Source of the DNA: a virus
Strand: one strand, 5' to 3'
Virus record (IMG/VR): IMGVR_UViG_3300031539_000009
Location: 1 to 64,000 of that record
DNA length: 64,000 nucleotides
Under the pieces are notes generated by a model. That model ran no database searches. It saw nothing but the letters and a program-made list of their open reading frames with translations, and was not told the origin of the DNA. Made by a program: the position numbers and the translations under genes. Within the stretch, counting starts at the first letter, position 1, and each line of letters begins with the position of its first letter. Positions 24,593-32,785 of the stretch are shown piece by piece.

Positions 24593-25536
24593 CTCACTTT
24601 CACCCCCGTCCAAGGATCACGCCCCCAATATTCACGATATTCACCCACACGCTGCTTGCCCATGGGGTTGTAATCCCGCTCCACTTCAGCCGGATCAAGA
24701 CCGGCCACCAATTTGGCGTACATCGGGCAAACTGGCAAAGCATCCTCACCCGTCACACGCCTTTCATTTTCGTGCTCGAATTTGCAGCCGCCGAACTCTT
24801 CATTGCAGATGCACGGTGGCGTGGCCATTTCTGAGAATATCGGGTGAACCTTGGTGGCGCACTCTTTGATCATCCCCCGGATAACCGGCCCCCACAACCC
24901 CAGCTGAAGTATCCAACACGACCTTTTGCCCACGATATGGAGCATGCTGTTGACGTTCATCGTCCAACTGATCCGGTGCTGCGCCCCCAACGGAATCAGG
25001 TCACGGGCATCTTCCATAGGCACGCCCGCTTCCACCAGCCTGTTGTACATATCCTGAATCCTCTTCATGGTGTCGCCATATTCACGATACAGGTCAGGCC
25101 TGGTCTTGCCTAACTGGCGGATGGTGTTGGCCTTGCGATACATTCCCTGGTCTGCGAACGTCCCCATGTTCTGAATCCGCATCGACTGGCTCCAATAGCT
25201 GGAACTGACCAAATCAGGAATGAGGTCAACTCCGATGCGGTCATCATGCTTGTGCCCGACTCGGTGACGGACCGCTTGCTCACGCCAACTGACGCTCACG
25301 CCCTCCATCATGAAGTTGAAATAAATGGACTCACTGACCGGAATGTTCTGGGCCACGACCTTCCTGAACAATTCCAGCAACCCATCGTCACCCATGGGGT
25401 CATCCGGGTCACGCTTCCCGGCCTTCACTTCATCCACCGTCAACAGCGGATTTTCAGACTTGCTTGCCCACCAGATTATGTACAGTGTCTCCAGCGGGTC
25501 ATTTGTGTTACTGATCAATCTCACCCTTGGTTCCAT
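24589..25536 (-). CDS. Divergent ThyX-like flavin-dependent thymidylate synthase
   Basis: The core WREQAVRHR (84-92) matches the ThyX R-H-R motif, and ARDLIPLGAQHRISWTMNVN followed by a helix matches the second half. Yet the usual Ser 7 residues after R-H-R is absent: VGHKHDD is followed by Arg, and a Ser cluster (SSSYWSQSMR) comes about 12 residues late. The H-x-S...E-H region reads PVSESIYFNF. A C-terminal extension has CIC...C...C. It may methylate dUMP or make a related C5-substituted dUMP. Start follows GGAGGTATCAAA. Confidence 0.8.
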   Translation of the reverse strand: MEPRVRLISNTNDPLETLYIIWWASKSENPLLTVDEVKAGKRDPDDPMGDDGLLELFRKVVAQNIPVSESIYFNFMMEGVSVSWREQAVRHRVGHKHDDRIGVDLIPDLVSSSYWSQSMRIQNMGTFADQGMYRKANTIRQLGKTRPDLYREYGDTMKRIQDMYNRLVEAGVPMEDARDLIPLGAQHRISWTMNVNSMLHIVGKRSCWILQLGLWGPVIRGMIKECATKVHPIFSEMATPPCICNEEFGGCKFEHENERRVTGEDALPVCPMYAKLVAGLDPAEVERDYNPMGKQRVGEYREYWGRDPWTGVKVR

Positions 25537-25557
25537 TTTGATACCTCCATTTGATTA

Positions 25558-26451
25558 TTACAGGCCAAGCCTGTTCAAGACTTCGCCCCAGTTTGTGACC
25601 GGCTCCAAACAATCGTGCGGTGCTAAATTGTCTGAAATCGGACTCTTGAAATACAACACCTTTATTCCGTCCCCGGCCAAGTCCAACGCATGCTTTGGGT
25701 CATCCTCGATGAATCCCACGACCTTAGCAGGGTGGATGTTTTCCCAGACTGCCCCGGACTTGTCCCTGGACCACAGCACCTGATCCGGCTTGATCCCATG
25801 TTTGTCCAACCAGAAGTGGGTGTCTGTGGCAATCCTGCGCACTTTCCAATATGGCCTGGCCGTTATCACCACCAACTTGTTTCCTGCCTCTTTGATGGCT
25901 CGGAGTGCTCCAACCGCCCCGTCAATCAGCCCTGTTTCTCTGAATCGCCCCTCTTGATAAAATGCCATCACAGCCACTTCCCGATCTGCCTGGGACAACT
26001 CTTTGTATCCTTTTCCGGCCCGTCCCAAACAAAACATGTCAAATTGGGCAAAAAAATCGGCCACCACTCCATCCAGGTCAGTGACCACAACCGGTGTCGA
26101 TTCCTTCAACTCCATCAATTCAGCTTGCCAACGCTGATCGACCAGGTTTGACTTCTCAAAAAATGCCATCAAGAATTGCTTGTGGGTGATCCCTATGGCC
26201 TGGGCAATCGCCATGGTGTATTTGAACACGTCTGCGCACTGGTCCAAGGCATTCCCATCGATGTCCGGGCACGCCTTCAATTGATGGTGTTTCGGTATCA
26301 ATTCCCGCTTCAATTCAGTGACCTCTTCAAACAGGCCCAAAAGCAGGTCGGATAGCAGCCTGTGCCGCTCTGCTTCCGTCATGGAATCCGGGTTGATCCC
26401 TAACTTTTTTTGTTGCTCCGCTTGCCTTGCCCAAACTTTACCAAATTCCAT
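25558..26451 (-). CDS. MazG-like NTP pyrophosphatase fused to HAD 5'-nucleotidase
   Basis: The start MEFGKVWARQ at 26451 follows GGAAGGTGGTGTG. The first half has an all-alpha NTP pyrophosphatase pattern: LLLGLFEEVTELKREL then DQCADVFKYTM. The second half is a HAD phosphatase: VVVTDLDGVVADFF (motif I), LVVITARP (II) and GFIEDDP (IV), as in 5'(3')-deoxyribonucleotidases. The fusion could remove an unwanted dNTP in two steps, for example dUTP or dTTP to the nucleoside. That would favour use of a modified nucleotide. Confidence 0.82.
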   Translation of the reverse strand: MEFGKVWARQAEQQKKLGINPDSMTEAERHRLLSDLLLGLFEEVTELKRELIPKHHQLKACPDIDGNALDQCADVFKYTMAIAQAIGITHKQFLMAFFEKSNLVDQRWQAELMELKESTPVVVTDLDGVVADFFAQFDMFCLGRAGKGYKELSQADREVAVMAFYQEGRFRETGLIDGAVGALRAIKEAGNKLVVITARPYWKVRRIATDTHFWLDKHGIKPDQVLWSRDKSGAVWENIHPAKVVGFIEDDPKHALDLAGDGIKVLYFKSPISDNLAPHDCLEPVTNWGEVLNRLGL

Positions 26452-27394
26452 CACACCACCTTCCGACCTTTTCTGCCACAACGTCTGTTGTTTCCCTTGA
26501 GTCCCAAGCAGCATATCTGCCAATGGGAATCACGCCTTCAGGATATTCCAGCCCCTCATCGCAACCGATGATATGACCCTTGATCCTTCCCTGTTTACTT
26601 ATTCTCATTCCAATGCCAAGGACATGAATCACATCTTTGGCAACCGCTTCCGACTGGTCACTGTCGTCAACCCCATGAGGTTGTGGCACTTCAGCCCAAA
26701 ACGATCTTTGTTGCAAGTTGTAGCTGATCCTGGACACCACTTTCTGCGCTGGTGTGTAAATGTAATCCGGCCCGGCCCACTTCTGATTCCCATTCCACGT
26801 CACCTCATACAAGGCAATATTCCCGTTGCGCAGATCAGGAAAGTCAAGACCGCCGATGGCGGCAAAAACGCTGGCGTGAGCCGATGTAAATAACATGTCA
26901 TAATTGAAATTGCCAGATTTTGTTTTTATGGCATGCTCTGTGTGATCGACTTCCACAACCATGTCGGTACACAACCTGACCCCTTCAAGTGCTGCCTTGC
27001 TCAATTCTGATGGATTTATAACCATAGACTTGGAATGGTCTTTGCCAGGATCATTCATACACTTGGCAGTCCAGCCATCTAATGTCCCCCTGGTCTTGGC
27101 ATAGTGCATCCGTTGAATCTTCTCAGCACGGTCCCGGACCCGGCCCATCATTTCTGGATATGGCAATATTTTCCCGGCCCAATATATTCCGCCGTGAATT
27201 TCCTTGAAATCAACATTGACTCCGTGATGGCACAAAGTTGCCAGGAAGTGCCTGGACCAATGAAAGTATTTCAGCCCGCCTTTGAAAAAATCGCCGGTGT
27301 CAGGACCGATGGCCGTGACCTGGTGTCCGAACCTCTTCAAAACCAATGATGCCACCTGGCCACTCACACCCGTCCCGATTATTACGCAATTCAT
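26438..27394 (-). CDS. FAD-dependent oxidoreductase or lyase
   Basis: The N-terminus MNCVIIGTGVSGQVASLVLK is a Rossmann dinucleotide-binding motif. The C-terminal EGVIPIGRYAAWDS is the second FAD contact usual in this fold. The middle has no recognised substrate domain. At 318 residues it is compact. It is first in the operon behind P2 copy 3, followed by MazG-HAD, ThyX-like, PLP and kinase genes. A flavin enzyme beside a PLP enzyme recalls pathways for hypermodified thymidine, but the substrate is unknown. Confidence 0.8.
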   Translation of the reverse strand: MNCVIIGTGVSGQVASLVLKRFGHQVTAIGPDTGDFFKGGLKYFHWSRHFLATLCHHGVNVDFKEIHGGIYWAGKILPYPEMMGRVRDRAEKIQRMHYAKTRGTLDGWTAKCMNDPGKDHSKSMVINPSELSKAALEGVRLCTDMVVEVDHTEHAIKTKSGNFNYDMLFTSAHASVFAAIGGLDFPDLRNGNIALYEVTWNGNQKWAGPDYIYTPAQKVVSRISYNLQQRSFWAEVPQPHGVDDSDQSEAVAKDVIHVLGIGMRISKQGRIKGHIIGCDEGLEYPEGVIPIGRYAAWDSRETTDVVAEKVGRWCDGIW

Positions 27395-27427
27395 GTGTGC
27401 TTTCCTTGCATTCTATTTTGCATGTAT

Positions 27428-27488
27428 GAATTCAACCTTTTCAAACCCTTATGCACTAACAACTGCATTCATTTTTTGCGCATTTTTG
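27428..27488 (-). promoter_or_regulatory. P2 repeat copy 3
   Basis: The 61-base core is nearly identical to copy 2 (CAAAAATGCGCAAAAAATGA ... GTGCATAAGGGTTTGAAAA) and lies 33 bases before the FAD gene. TGCA-centred words recur across it and its flanks (AATGCATTC, GAATGCAG, CATGCAAAA, GAATGCA), resembling an array of binding sites. Confidence 0.65.
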
Positions 27489-27519
27489 AATGCATTCCTT
27501 ACTGCAAAAACGTGTGTGT

Positions 27520-27561
27520 AAAAAGGGCCAGCACCCTGGTGTTGATCCTGGATGCTGGCCC
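27520..27561 (-). terminator. Rho-independent terminator
   Basis: On the minus strand GGGCCAGCA, a 19-base loop and TGCTGGCCC are followed by TTTTT. It lies 26 bases after the stop of the gene at 27588 and just upstream of P2 copy 3, so it separates the sigma-factor/CobT unit from the FAD operon. Confidence 0.85.
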
Positions 27562-27587
27562 TTGTCATCATTCACAGGTTGTCCAGC

Positions 27588-28643
27588 TTACTTTTTGCCC
27601 TTTTTCTTGGCCGCCGGTTTGGCCGCCGGTTTGGCCGCCGGTTTGGCCGCCGGTTTGGCTTCCGCTTTGGCCGCCGGTTTGGCTTTGGCCGCCGGTTTGG
27701 CTTTGGCCGCCGGTTTGGCCGCCGCCTTTTTCACCGGTGGTGTCGGTGAATCGACCATGCTGATGTCGATGGATTTGGCCTTGACCATAGCAGCGATGTC
27801 GTTGGCCAGCTTTTCCTCATCCTTGGCCTCCAGGTCAATGACAGCGTGGGTGAACCAGCCATCCTTCCATTCCTTCTGGTTCCATGACTTCTTGGGCTGC
27901 CCGGCAACCTGAACGTCCATCTTGTCCATCCTGGTTTTGGGCCTGAAAGCGCAAATGGTCCGGTCCCTTCCCTTGGGCGTTTTGAAGTACAGGCTGCAAT
28001 ACCCGGAAGGCAGCAAACGATCATGCAAATACAGCTGCCCCGCCTCAGCCTCATCCTTGGACGGTTTGACCTCGGTGCCCATCGAATTGGCAATGATTCC
28101 GGCCATGGCATGAATCCTGGGCATCATCACTTCCATCCGCTCTTGTCGCACGTTTTTCTTGGGTGGCTCAGGTTCAGCTTCCCCGGCCTCATCGCCGTCG
28201 CCGGAATCCTCGGTGGCCTCATCGCCGTCGCCGGAATCCTCGGCATCACCTTCCCCGGCCTCATCGCCGTCGCCGGAATCCTCGGTGGCCTCATCGGTGG
28301 CACCCTCTGCTGCCTCAGTTTCCTCAGTGGTGTCCTCGGTGGCATCCGATTCCTCGGTGGCATCCGTGGCATCCTCGGTGTCTTCTTCAACGCTTTCCGG
28401 CTCATCCTCGGTGGTGCCTTCCAGAATTGCCTTGCCCTTTTTCACGACCTCAGACAAATCCTGCTCGCCTACCCAATCGGGCAGCTGCGCATCAGACACG
28501 CCATCGGACAGGGCCACCGCTTTGACGGCCATGCAGTTGTCACGGAATCCGCACGGCTTTTCATCGGTCGCCGGATTGCCATCACATTCGTCACCAACCT
28601 CATGCATCCCTGCGCAAGCTGGCACTTTTTTCTCATCACTCAT
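27588..28643 (-). CDS. Cys-rich, acidic-linker, AKPA-repeat protein (351 aa)
   Basis: Three parts are clear. Residues 1-40 hold four Cys (CAGMHEVGDECDG, CGFRDNC). About 70-165 is an acidic Thr/Glu/Asp repeat built on EDSGDGDEA units. About 170-300 is globular (YCSLYFKTPKGRDRTICAF, DGWFTHAVIDLEAKDEE). The tail is a run of AAKPAAK units ending KKKGKK, like histone H1 tails. The basic tail suggests DNA or RNA binding. Start follows GGAGGTGACAAG. No named family recognised. Confidence 0.75.
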   Translation of the reverse strand: MSDEKKVPACAGMHEVGDECDGNPATDEKPCGFRDNCMAVKAVALSDGVSDAQLPDWVGEQDLSEVVKKGKAILEGTTEDEPESVEEDTEDATDATEESDATEDTTEETEAAEGATDEATEDSGDGDEAGEGDAEDSGDGDEATEDSGDGDEAGEAEPEPPKKNVRQERMEVMMPRIHAMAGIIANSMGTEVKPSKDEAEAGQLYLHDRLLPSGYCSLYFKTPKGRDRTICAFRPKTRMDKMDVQVAGQPKKSWNQKEWKDGWFTHAVIDLEAKDEEKLANDIAAMVKAKSIDISMVDSPTPPVKKAAAKPAAKAKPAAKAKPAAKAEAKPAAKPAAKPAAKPAAKKKGKK

Positions 28644-28712
28644 CTTGTCACCTCCATAGTTTTTTTTCGGTCTGTTGTTCCTGTTACACTTGTTTTTTGT
28701 GTTCCTGTACCC

Positions 28713-29411
28713 TTATTTGTTAAGCTGGATCACATCGTTGACCACCCCCCTGATTTTTATCAAAGACCAATTCACCTGATTCACAGTTAGCCCAAGCAAA
28801 TTGGCTATTTCGACATTGCTGGTAAAATCCGGGTCAGGCGGTGTCACCTTGGCCATGAACACTTTACCTTCCCAGCCCCCAAGCCTGTAAAGCACTTGCA
28901 ATCTGAGCAGGGCTGTGATTTGATCTTCTTTGCTCCACTCATATGCCTGATCCGGGTTTGGCGTGGCATTCTCAATATACTCGCACAACACAGGGTCATC
29001 CAACATAGAACAATATGAACCTCTTGACCCCCTGACGTCACTTGTGGTGTCCGCCTTTTCAAGAATCACCTGCTCATTGTATGATGGAAGCTGCGGCCAC
29101 GCCTTGTATTCCCACTCGCCGCTTTCATCATTTTGAAGCCATCCGTGTAACATCCGCTTTTGGGCCATTTCCTTCCCCAGCACTCCCTGGAGATGTCTCC
29201 AAATCACATTCCACGTGTACGTGGACACCTGGGACTTTTCCGCATCATACCTGCTGAGCGACTTCCATGCCGCAATCAGTCCCTCTTGTACCAAATCTTC
29301 AAAACCCAATATGGCTCCGACTCCACGATGATTCCATGCGTGTTTCCTTGCGCCCCGTCTTATGACCCTGTAATGCTCTTCAAACAACGCATCTGCTTCC
29401 ACTTTTGCCAT
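28713..29411 (-). CDS. Sigma70-family RNA polymerase sigma factor
   Basis: The start MAKVEADALF at 29411 lies 8 bases after GGAGG. Region 2 is visible at about 36-80 (GFEDLVQEGLIAAW, RYDAEKSQVSTYTWNVIWRH), which binds the core enzyme and the -10 element. A region-4-like HTH ends the protein (SNVEIANLLGLTVNQVNWSL). At 232 residues it is the size of alternative or phage sigma factors. It may direct host polymerase to the P2 elements or to late genes; neither is shown. Confidence 0.88.
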   Translation of the reverse strand: MAKVEADALFEEHYRVIRRGARKHAWNHRGVGAILGFEDLVQEGLIAAWKSLSRYDAEKSQVSTYTWNVIWRHLQGVLGKEMAQKRMLHGWLQNDESGEWEYKAWPQLPSYNEQVILEKADTTSDVRGSRGSYCSMLDDPVLCEYIENATPNPDQAYEWSKEDQITALLRLQVLYRLGGWEGKVFMAKVTPPDPDFTSNVEIANLLGLTVNQVNWSLIKIRGVVNDVIQLNK

Positions 29412-29430
29412 ATTCATTTCCTCCATTTGA

Positions 29431-30132
29431 TTATTTGTTATTTTGGTGGCCGCTGGCGTAATTGTCGGCAGCTTCCCGTATTTTTGCAAACATGGAATCT
29501 GTTATGGTCGGCCAGTGCTTCCCGGCCGCAACTCTCAAACTTCCGATGTCAACAAACTCGCCACGCTTCTGGGCCATTTGGCATTCCTTTACCATCTCCC
29601 CAAACACCTTAGATGGTCGGTGCGCTTGGCAAGCAAAATAGAATTCGCACAACCCAGAATCGCACCCCGGACCGCCGCCCACGTCAGATGCTTCCTGTGA
29701 GAACTCGCCAAAACACTTTGGCTTCATGTCTTGATCCTTGACGTGTTCCGCCCACCCCAAAGCAGCCTGGAACACCTTGGTGATGTCTGGTGAATCCTTG
29801 AACATATCCGCCTTGTCCACCAGCCACATTAGATAGTCAGGCCGGTGAAGGGCCAACCACTTCACGGTCGCAAATTGATGCTTCCCAAACTTGAATTCCA
29901 TGTCGTGAATCGACACCGTTTGGGCCTGGACATTCACATCAGTTTTTCCACCTTCCCGGAATTTGAATTTGCGCTTCCACCTGACCAATGTCGTCTGGGC
30001 GACAACACCGATGATTACACCGGTCAAAACTGCCATCGTGGCAGACATGGTCCCCTCAAATATTCCTTCCCGGACCTTTCCGCCCGCTTCTTGCTGTTGT
30101 AGCATTTTCCTGATGTCATCTATTGAAGGCAT
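29431..30132 (-). CDS. Membrane-anchored protein with ExoX-C-like segment (233 aa)
   Basis: A membrane segment at about 28-48 (TMSATMAVLTGVIIGVVAQT) is followed by Lys/Arg residues. Then comes MEFKFGKHQFATVKWLAL with PDYLMWLV, like the F-G-K-H motif of exonuclease X C-termini and DUF3820. The C-terminal half has a Cys group (CFGEF...GCDSGLCEFYFAC) that may bind metal. It recalls the 160-aa protein at 22350. Start follows GAGGGGGAATTGAT. Confidence 0.65.
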   Translation of the reverse strand: MPSIDDIRKMLQQQEAGGKVREGIFEGTMSATMAVLTGVIIGVVAQTTLVRWKRKFKFREGGKTDVNVQAQTVSIHDMEFKFGKHQFATVKWLALHRPDYLMWLVDKADMFKDSPDITKVFQAALGWAEHVKDQDMKPKCFGEFSQEASDVGGGPGCDSGLCEFYFACQAHRPSKVFGEMVKECQMAQKRGEFVDIGSLRVAAGKHWPTITDSMFAKIREAADNYASGHQNNK

Positions 30133-30133
30133 A

Positions 30134-30568
30134 TCAATTCCCCCTCTGGAATTTGGTCCTCACATCTTCTAAGCTGCCAGTGACCATTTTGTCCTCAACA
30201 ACCTTTTCCAGTGCTCCAACACCCCAACCAACAGCCCCGTCCTTTTCCCAGGCCTGTTGAAATGAAACAACCATGTCCCGGTGCCACCCAATTCCATGCT
30301 CGCCGTTGGGCCTGATCTTCATGAATAACTCGGTGGCCCTCTGAACGTCAGACCCTTCCCCGATGGCGTGTATTTGCCACTCCCAATCCGGGTGATTCTT
30401 GAATACCCAATCCTGCCAAGCACGCACATCGTCTTTTGCCTCTTTCAGCCCGCAACCGTACATTTGCTTGTAAATCTTGATTGCCACAATCGTTTGTTTT
30501 CTAAGTGCTTCAAACTTCCAACCTGTAGCATCCGCCAGCCTTGTTATCTTGTCTGCTTCTTGAAACAT
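30134..30568 (-). CDS. Protein with ribosomal L7/L12-like helix motif (144 aa)
   Basis: Residues 27-45, IVAIKIYKQMYGCGLKEAK, closely follow the helical hairpin of the ribosomal protein bL12 C-terminal domain (VIK.VRE.TGLGLKEAK), the part that contacts translation GTPases. The remainder is not recognised. It might mimic L12 to affect host translation, or only share the fold. Start follows GAGGGGACAAGGAA. Confidence 0.65.
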   Translation of the reverse strand: MFQEADKITRLADATGWKFEALRKQTIVAIKIYKQMYGCGLKEAKDDVRAWQDWVFKNHPDWEWQIHAIGEGSDVQRATELFMKIRPNGEHGIGWHRDMVVSFQQAWEKDGAVGWGVGALEKVVEDKMVTGSLEDVRTKFQRGN

Positions 30569-30597
30569 TTCCTTGTCCCCTCTTGTGTGTTTCTTTA

Positions 30598-32634
30598 TTA
30601 GGCCATGAGGTATTTTATGATCATCTTGAAAAGCTTGGCCGGAAGATCACCCACGCTGTTGACCACGTCCCAGTCAGGGTAAAAATTCCGCACGTGATCG
30701 GTCTGAATTCCCAGCCCATAAACCTCGATGCCCGCATCAGATATTTCCTTGACCACGTCCCTGGTGGCCTGATACTGCTTGTAATTGTCCCCAATGCTGA
30801 CGTTGGGCTTTCCGTCGCTGAGGACTATCATGATCTTGCGGTGCTGGGGTTGAGCCGCCAGCCGCTTTGCCGTGTGCATGATCGCTTCTGAATCAACGTT
30901 GCAGCCGTTGGTGTCCATCATCGCAATCCTGGTCTTCACAGTGGCATTGAACTTTTCCCCGAACGCCTTGTGGGTGTAGTGGGTGATCCCAACAAATCTG
31001 TTGTAATATTTCATTTCCTCTTTGGGCTCATCCCACGCACTATATCCGGCCCGATAAGTGTGATGTCCGCAAATCTCGAAAGGAATGTTCAGGCCATTCA
31101 ACGCTTCCGCAATCGCTATCATCCCGACCTTGGCGTGTCCAATCCTGTTATCACGACCGCTCATGGACCCGCTCTGGTCAACCAGGATGCTCACGGCCAC
31201 GTCCAACTTCTGTCCTGGCATCGTCTTGGTGAACACTCTTTTGTTTCCGGTCTTGGTGCTGTAAAGTGTGGAAGGATCAATTTGACCATTTTCCTGGTCG
31301 CCCACCCGGACCGCCTGAGCCTTGACCTTGAGCAGCGTGGTGAGTCTGGCCTTGAGTGCTCCGGTGGCCTTTCCCGCTTCCGTTTTGAGTCTGCTGTAGT
31401 GGTCCAGGGCTGCGCTGTCTGATGAGGTGTGGGTGCGAACGTCCCACTTGTCCCGGTCCAAAACCTTGGGTGAGGGGATGTGATCGTTGCTGCGCTTGGC
31501 CAACTCCATCGCCTTGGTCTTCAGTTCATCTTTGATCTTCTGCTTGAGATCGGTCTCAGTGGGCTTGGGCTGCTCTTTTTCCGCTTGCTCCAAGATGTCC
31601 AGTGCTTCCTGAGTGGCCTGGGGCATCCCATTCCCGCTGGCACCGCTCTCATCGCTGTTGGGATTTGAGGTGAAATCTTCATCGGTCCCCTTCCCCTTGC
31701 CGCTTCCGTCCTGGTCGCCGCCCATATCATCGCCATCGTGCTCTGCGGACAATCCGGCATCAACACCCTGGTCGCCGTCCTGCTCCTGCTCGGTGTCCTG
31801 CTCGGTGTCCTGGTCGCCGTCCTGGTCGCCGTCCTGGTCCTGGTCGCCGTCCTGGTCCGCTTCCCCTTTGCCGTCCTGGTCCTGGTCGCCGTCCTGGTCC
31901 TGGTCGCCGTCCTGGTCCTGGTCGCCGTCCTGGCCTTGTTCGTCTTGCTCGGTGTTTCCCTGTTCCTTGTCGCCCTGCTCCTGGTCGCCGCTTCCCTGAT
32001 TCTGCCCCAACTCATCCTTGGCATCACTCAGTCTGCCCAAGATGTCAGTGACCAGCTGGTCAACGTCCGCCGGTGCCTCAACGGTTTTGGCCCGCTCTAT
32101 TTCCGGCTGAATTTTGTCCAAGATCAGGTTGTATGACTCAGGAAGCCAGGAAGTGGATCTGCCGGTGGCCCGGAAGGAAAGCCCAATGGCGATGATGTAG
32201 TTGGGGTTGGCCTGTCCTGGATTGGCGCTTAATTCTTTGACCAAATCGCTGGTGAGCCTATCATTCATGGTGTCCAGGTTGGTGGCCACTCCCGGATAAC
32301 GTGCGCTGAGGCTGCGCTCTATTCTGGTGTCCTCGATGGCGTTGAAAAACACTTTGTATTTGGGGGTGGCCGCTCTCATGTAGTCTAATGGGGTGCGCTG
32401 TCCCTGGGCTTTCCAAATTTCCTCTTGCTCGATGTGGCCCCACTCGTGATCCAACAGACCTTCCATGACCGCCTGATCCGCCCCTTTGAACTTGTCTGCG
32501 TTGGCAGGAAGGTAGATGGTGGCCCCGTCAGTGGCGCAATTCAGCGTCTGGGTGTTGACGTGGACCGTGGCCCGCTTGCTGAACGTCCGGGCGATTTTTT
32601 CCCACTTGCTTTCCATGGTTCTTTTTGCTTTCAT
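30598..32634 (-). CDS. CobT-like VWA-domain protein
   Basis: The start MKAKRTMESKW at 32634 follows AAGGGGACACGAAA and lies after the P1 -10 box. Near residue 65 is HEWGHIEQE, an HExxH zinc-peptidase-like motif. The middle (about 230-330) is a simple QDGDQD acidic repeat, as in cobaltochelatase CobT. From about 470 is a VWA domain with MIDAS motif LVDQSGSMSG and a later LSDGKPN. With a CobS-like ATPase next door this is a MoxR-VWA pair; in phages its role is unknown, and cobalamin synthesis is unlikely. Confidence 0.88.
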   Translation of the reverse strand: MKAKRTMESKWEKIARTFSKRATVHVNTQTLNCATDGATIYLPANADKFKGADQAVMEGLLDHEWGHIEQEEIWKAQGQRTPLDYMRAATPKYKVFFNAIEDTRIERSLSARYPGVATNLDTMNDRLTSDLVKELSANPGQANPNYIIAIGLSFRATGRSTSWLPESYNLILDKIQPEIERAKTVEAPADVDQLVTDILGRLSDAKDELGQNQGSGDQEQGDKEQGNTEQDEQGQDGDQDQDGDQDQDGDQDQDGKGEADQDGDQDQDGDQDGDQDTEQDTEQEQDGDQGVDAGLSAEHDGDDMGGDQDGSGKGKGTDEDFTSNPNSDESGASGNGMPQATQEALDILEQAEKEQPKPTETDLKQKIKDELKTKAMELAKRSNDHIPSPKVLDRDKWDVRTHTSSDSAALDHYSRLKTEAGKATGALKARLTTLLKVKAQAVRVGDQENGQIDPSTLYSTKTGNKRVFTKTMPGQKLDVAVSILVDQSGSMSGRDNRIGHAKVGMIAIAEALNGLNIPFEICGHHTYRAGYSAWDEPKEEMKYYNRFVGITHYTHKAFGEKFNATVKTRIAMMDTNGCNVDSEAIMHTAKRLAAQPQHRKIMIVLSDGKPNVSIGDNYKQYQATRDVVKEISDAGIEVYGLGIQTDHVRNFYPDWDVVNSVGDLPAKLFKMIIKYLMA

Positions 32635-32674
32635 TTTCGTGTCCCCTTTTGTGTTTTTTCCGGCCATGTTTAAT

Positions 32675-32785
32675 ATCATAGCTGATCTTGAATGAAAAGG
32701 CAAGAAAAAAAACACCCAAGGTCCAAACTTTTTTTACAATATCCATAAATCCAACAAGTTACAAGACAACTTTTTTTTGGTGTAG
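32675..32785 (-). promoter_or_regulatory. P1 repeat copy C: sigma70-type promoter
   Basis: TTGCCT (32703-32698), 17 bases, TATGAT (32680-32675) on the minus strand. A-tracts and CTACACCAAAAAAAAGT are conserved with the same 104-base spacing. The 257-base gap between CobS- and CobT-like genes holds only this element and a short GGGTGC/GCACCC hairpin across the CobS stop. Confidence 0.85.

Noticed and set aside
27490-27912. Plus-strand frame rich in Leu, Ala and Gly that looks like a membrane protein
   Set aside because: The hydrophobic repeat is the antisense of the AKPA-coding repeat in the minus-strand gene.
31780-31940. Tandem short repeats resembling a CRISPR or minisatellite
   Set aside because: The period is only 6-18 bases, in frame, and encodes the Gln-Asp-Gly linker of the CobT-like protein.
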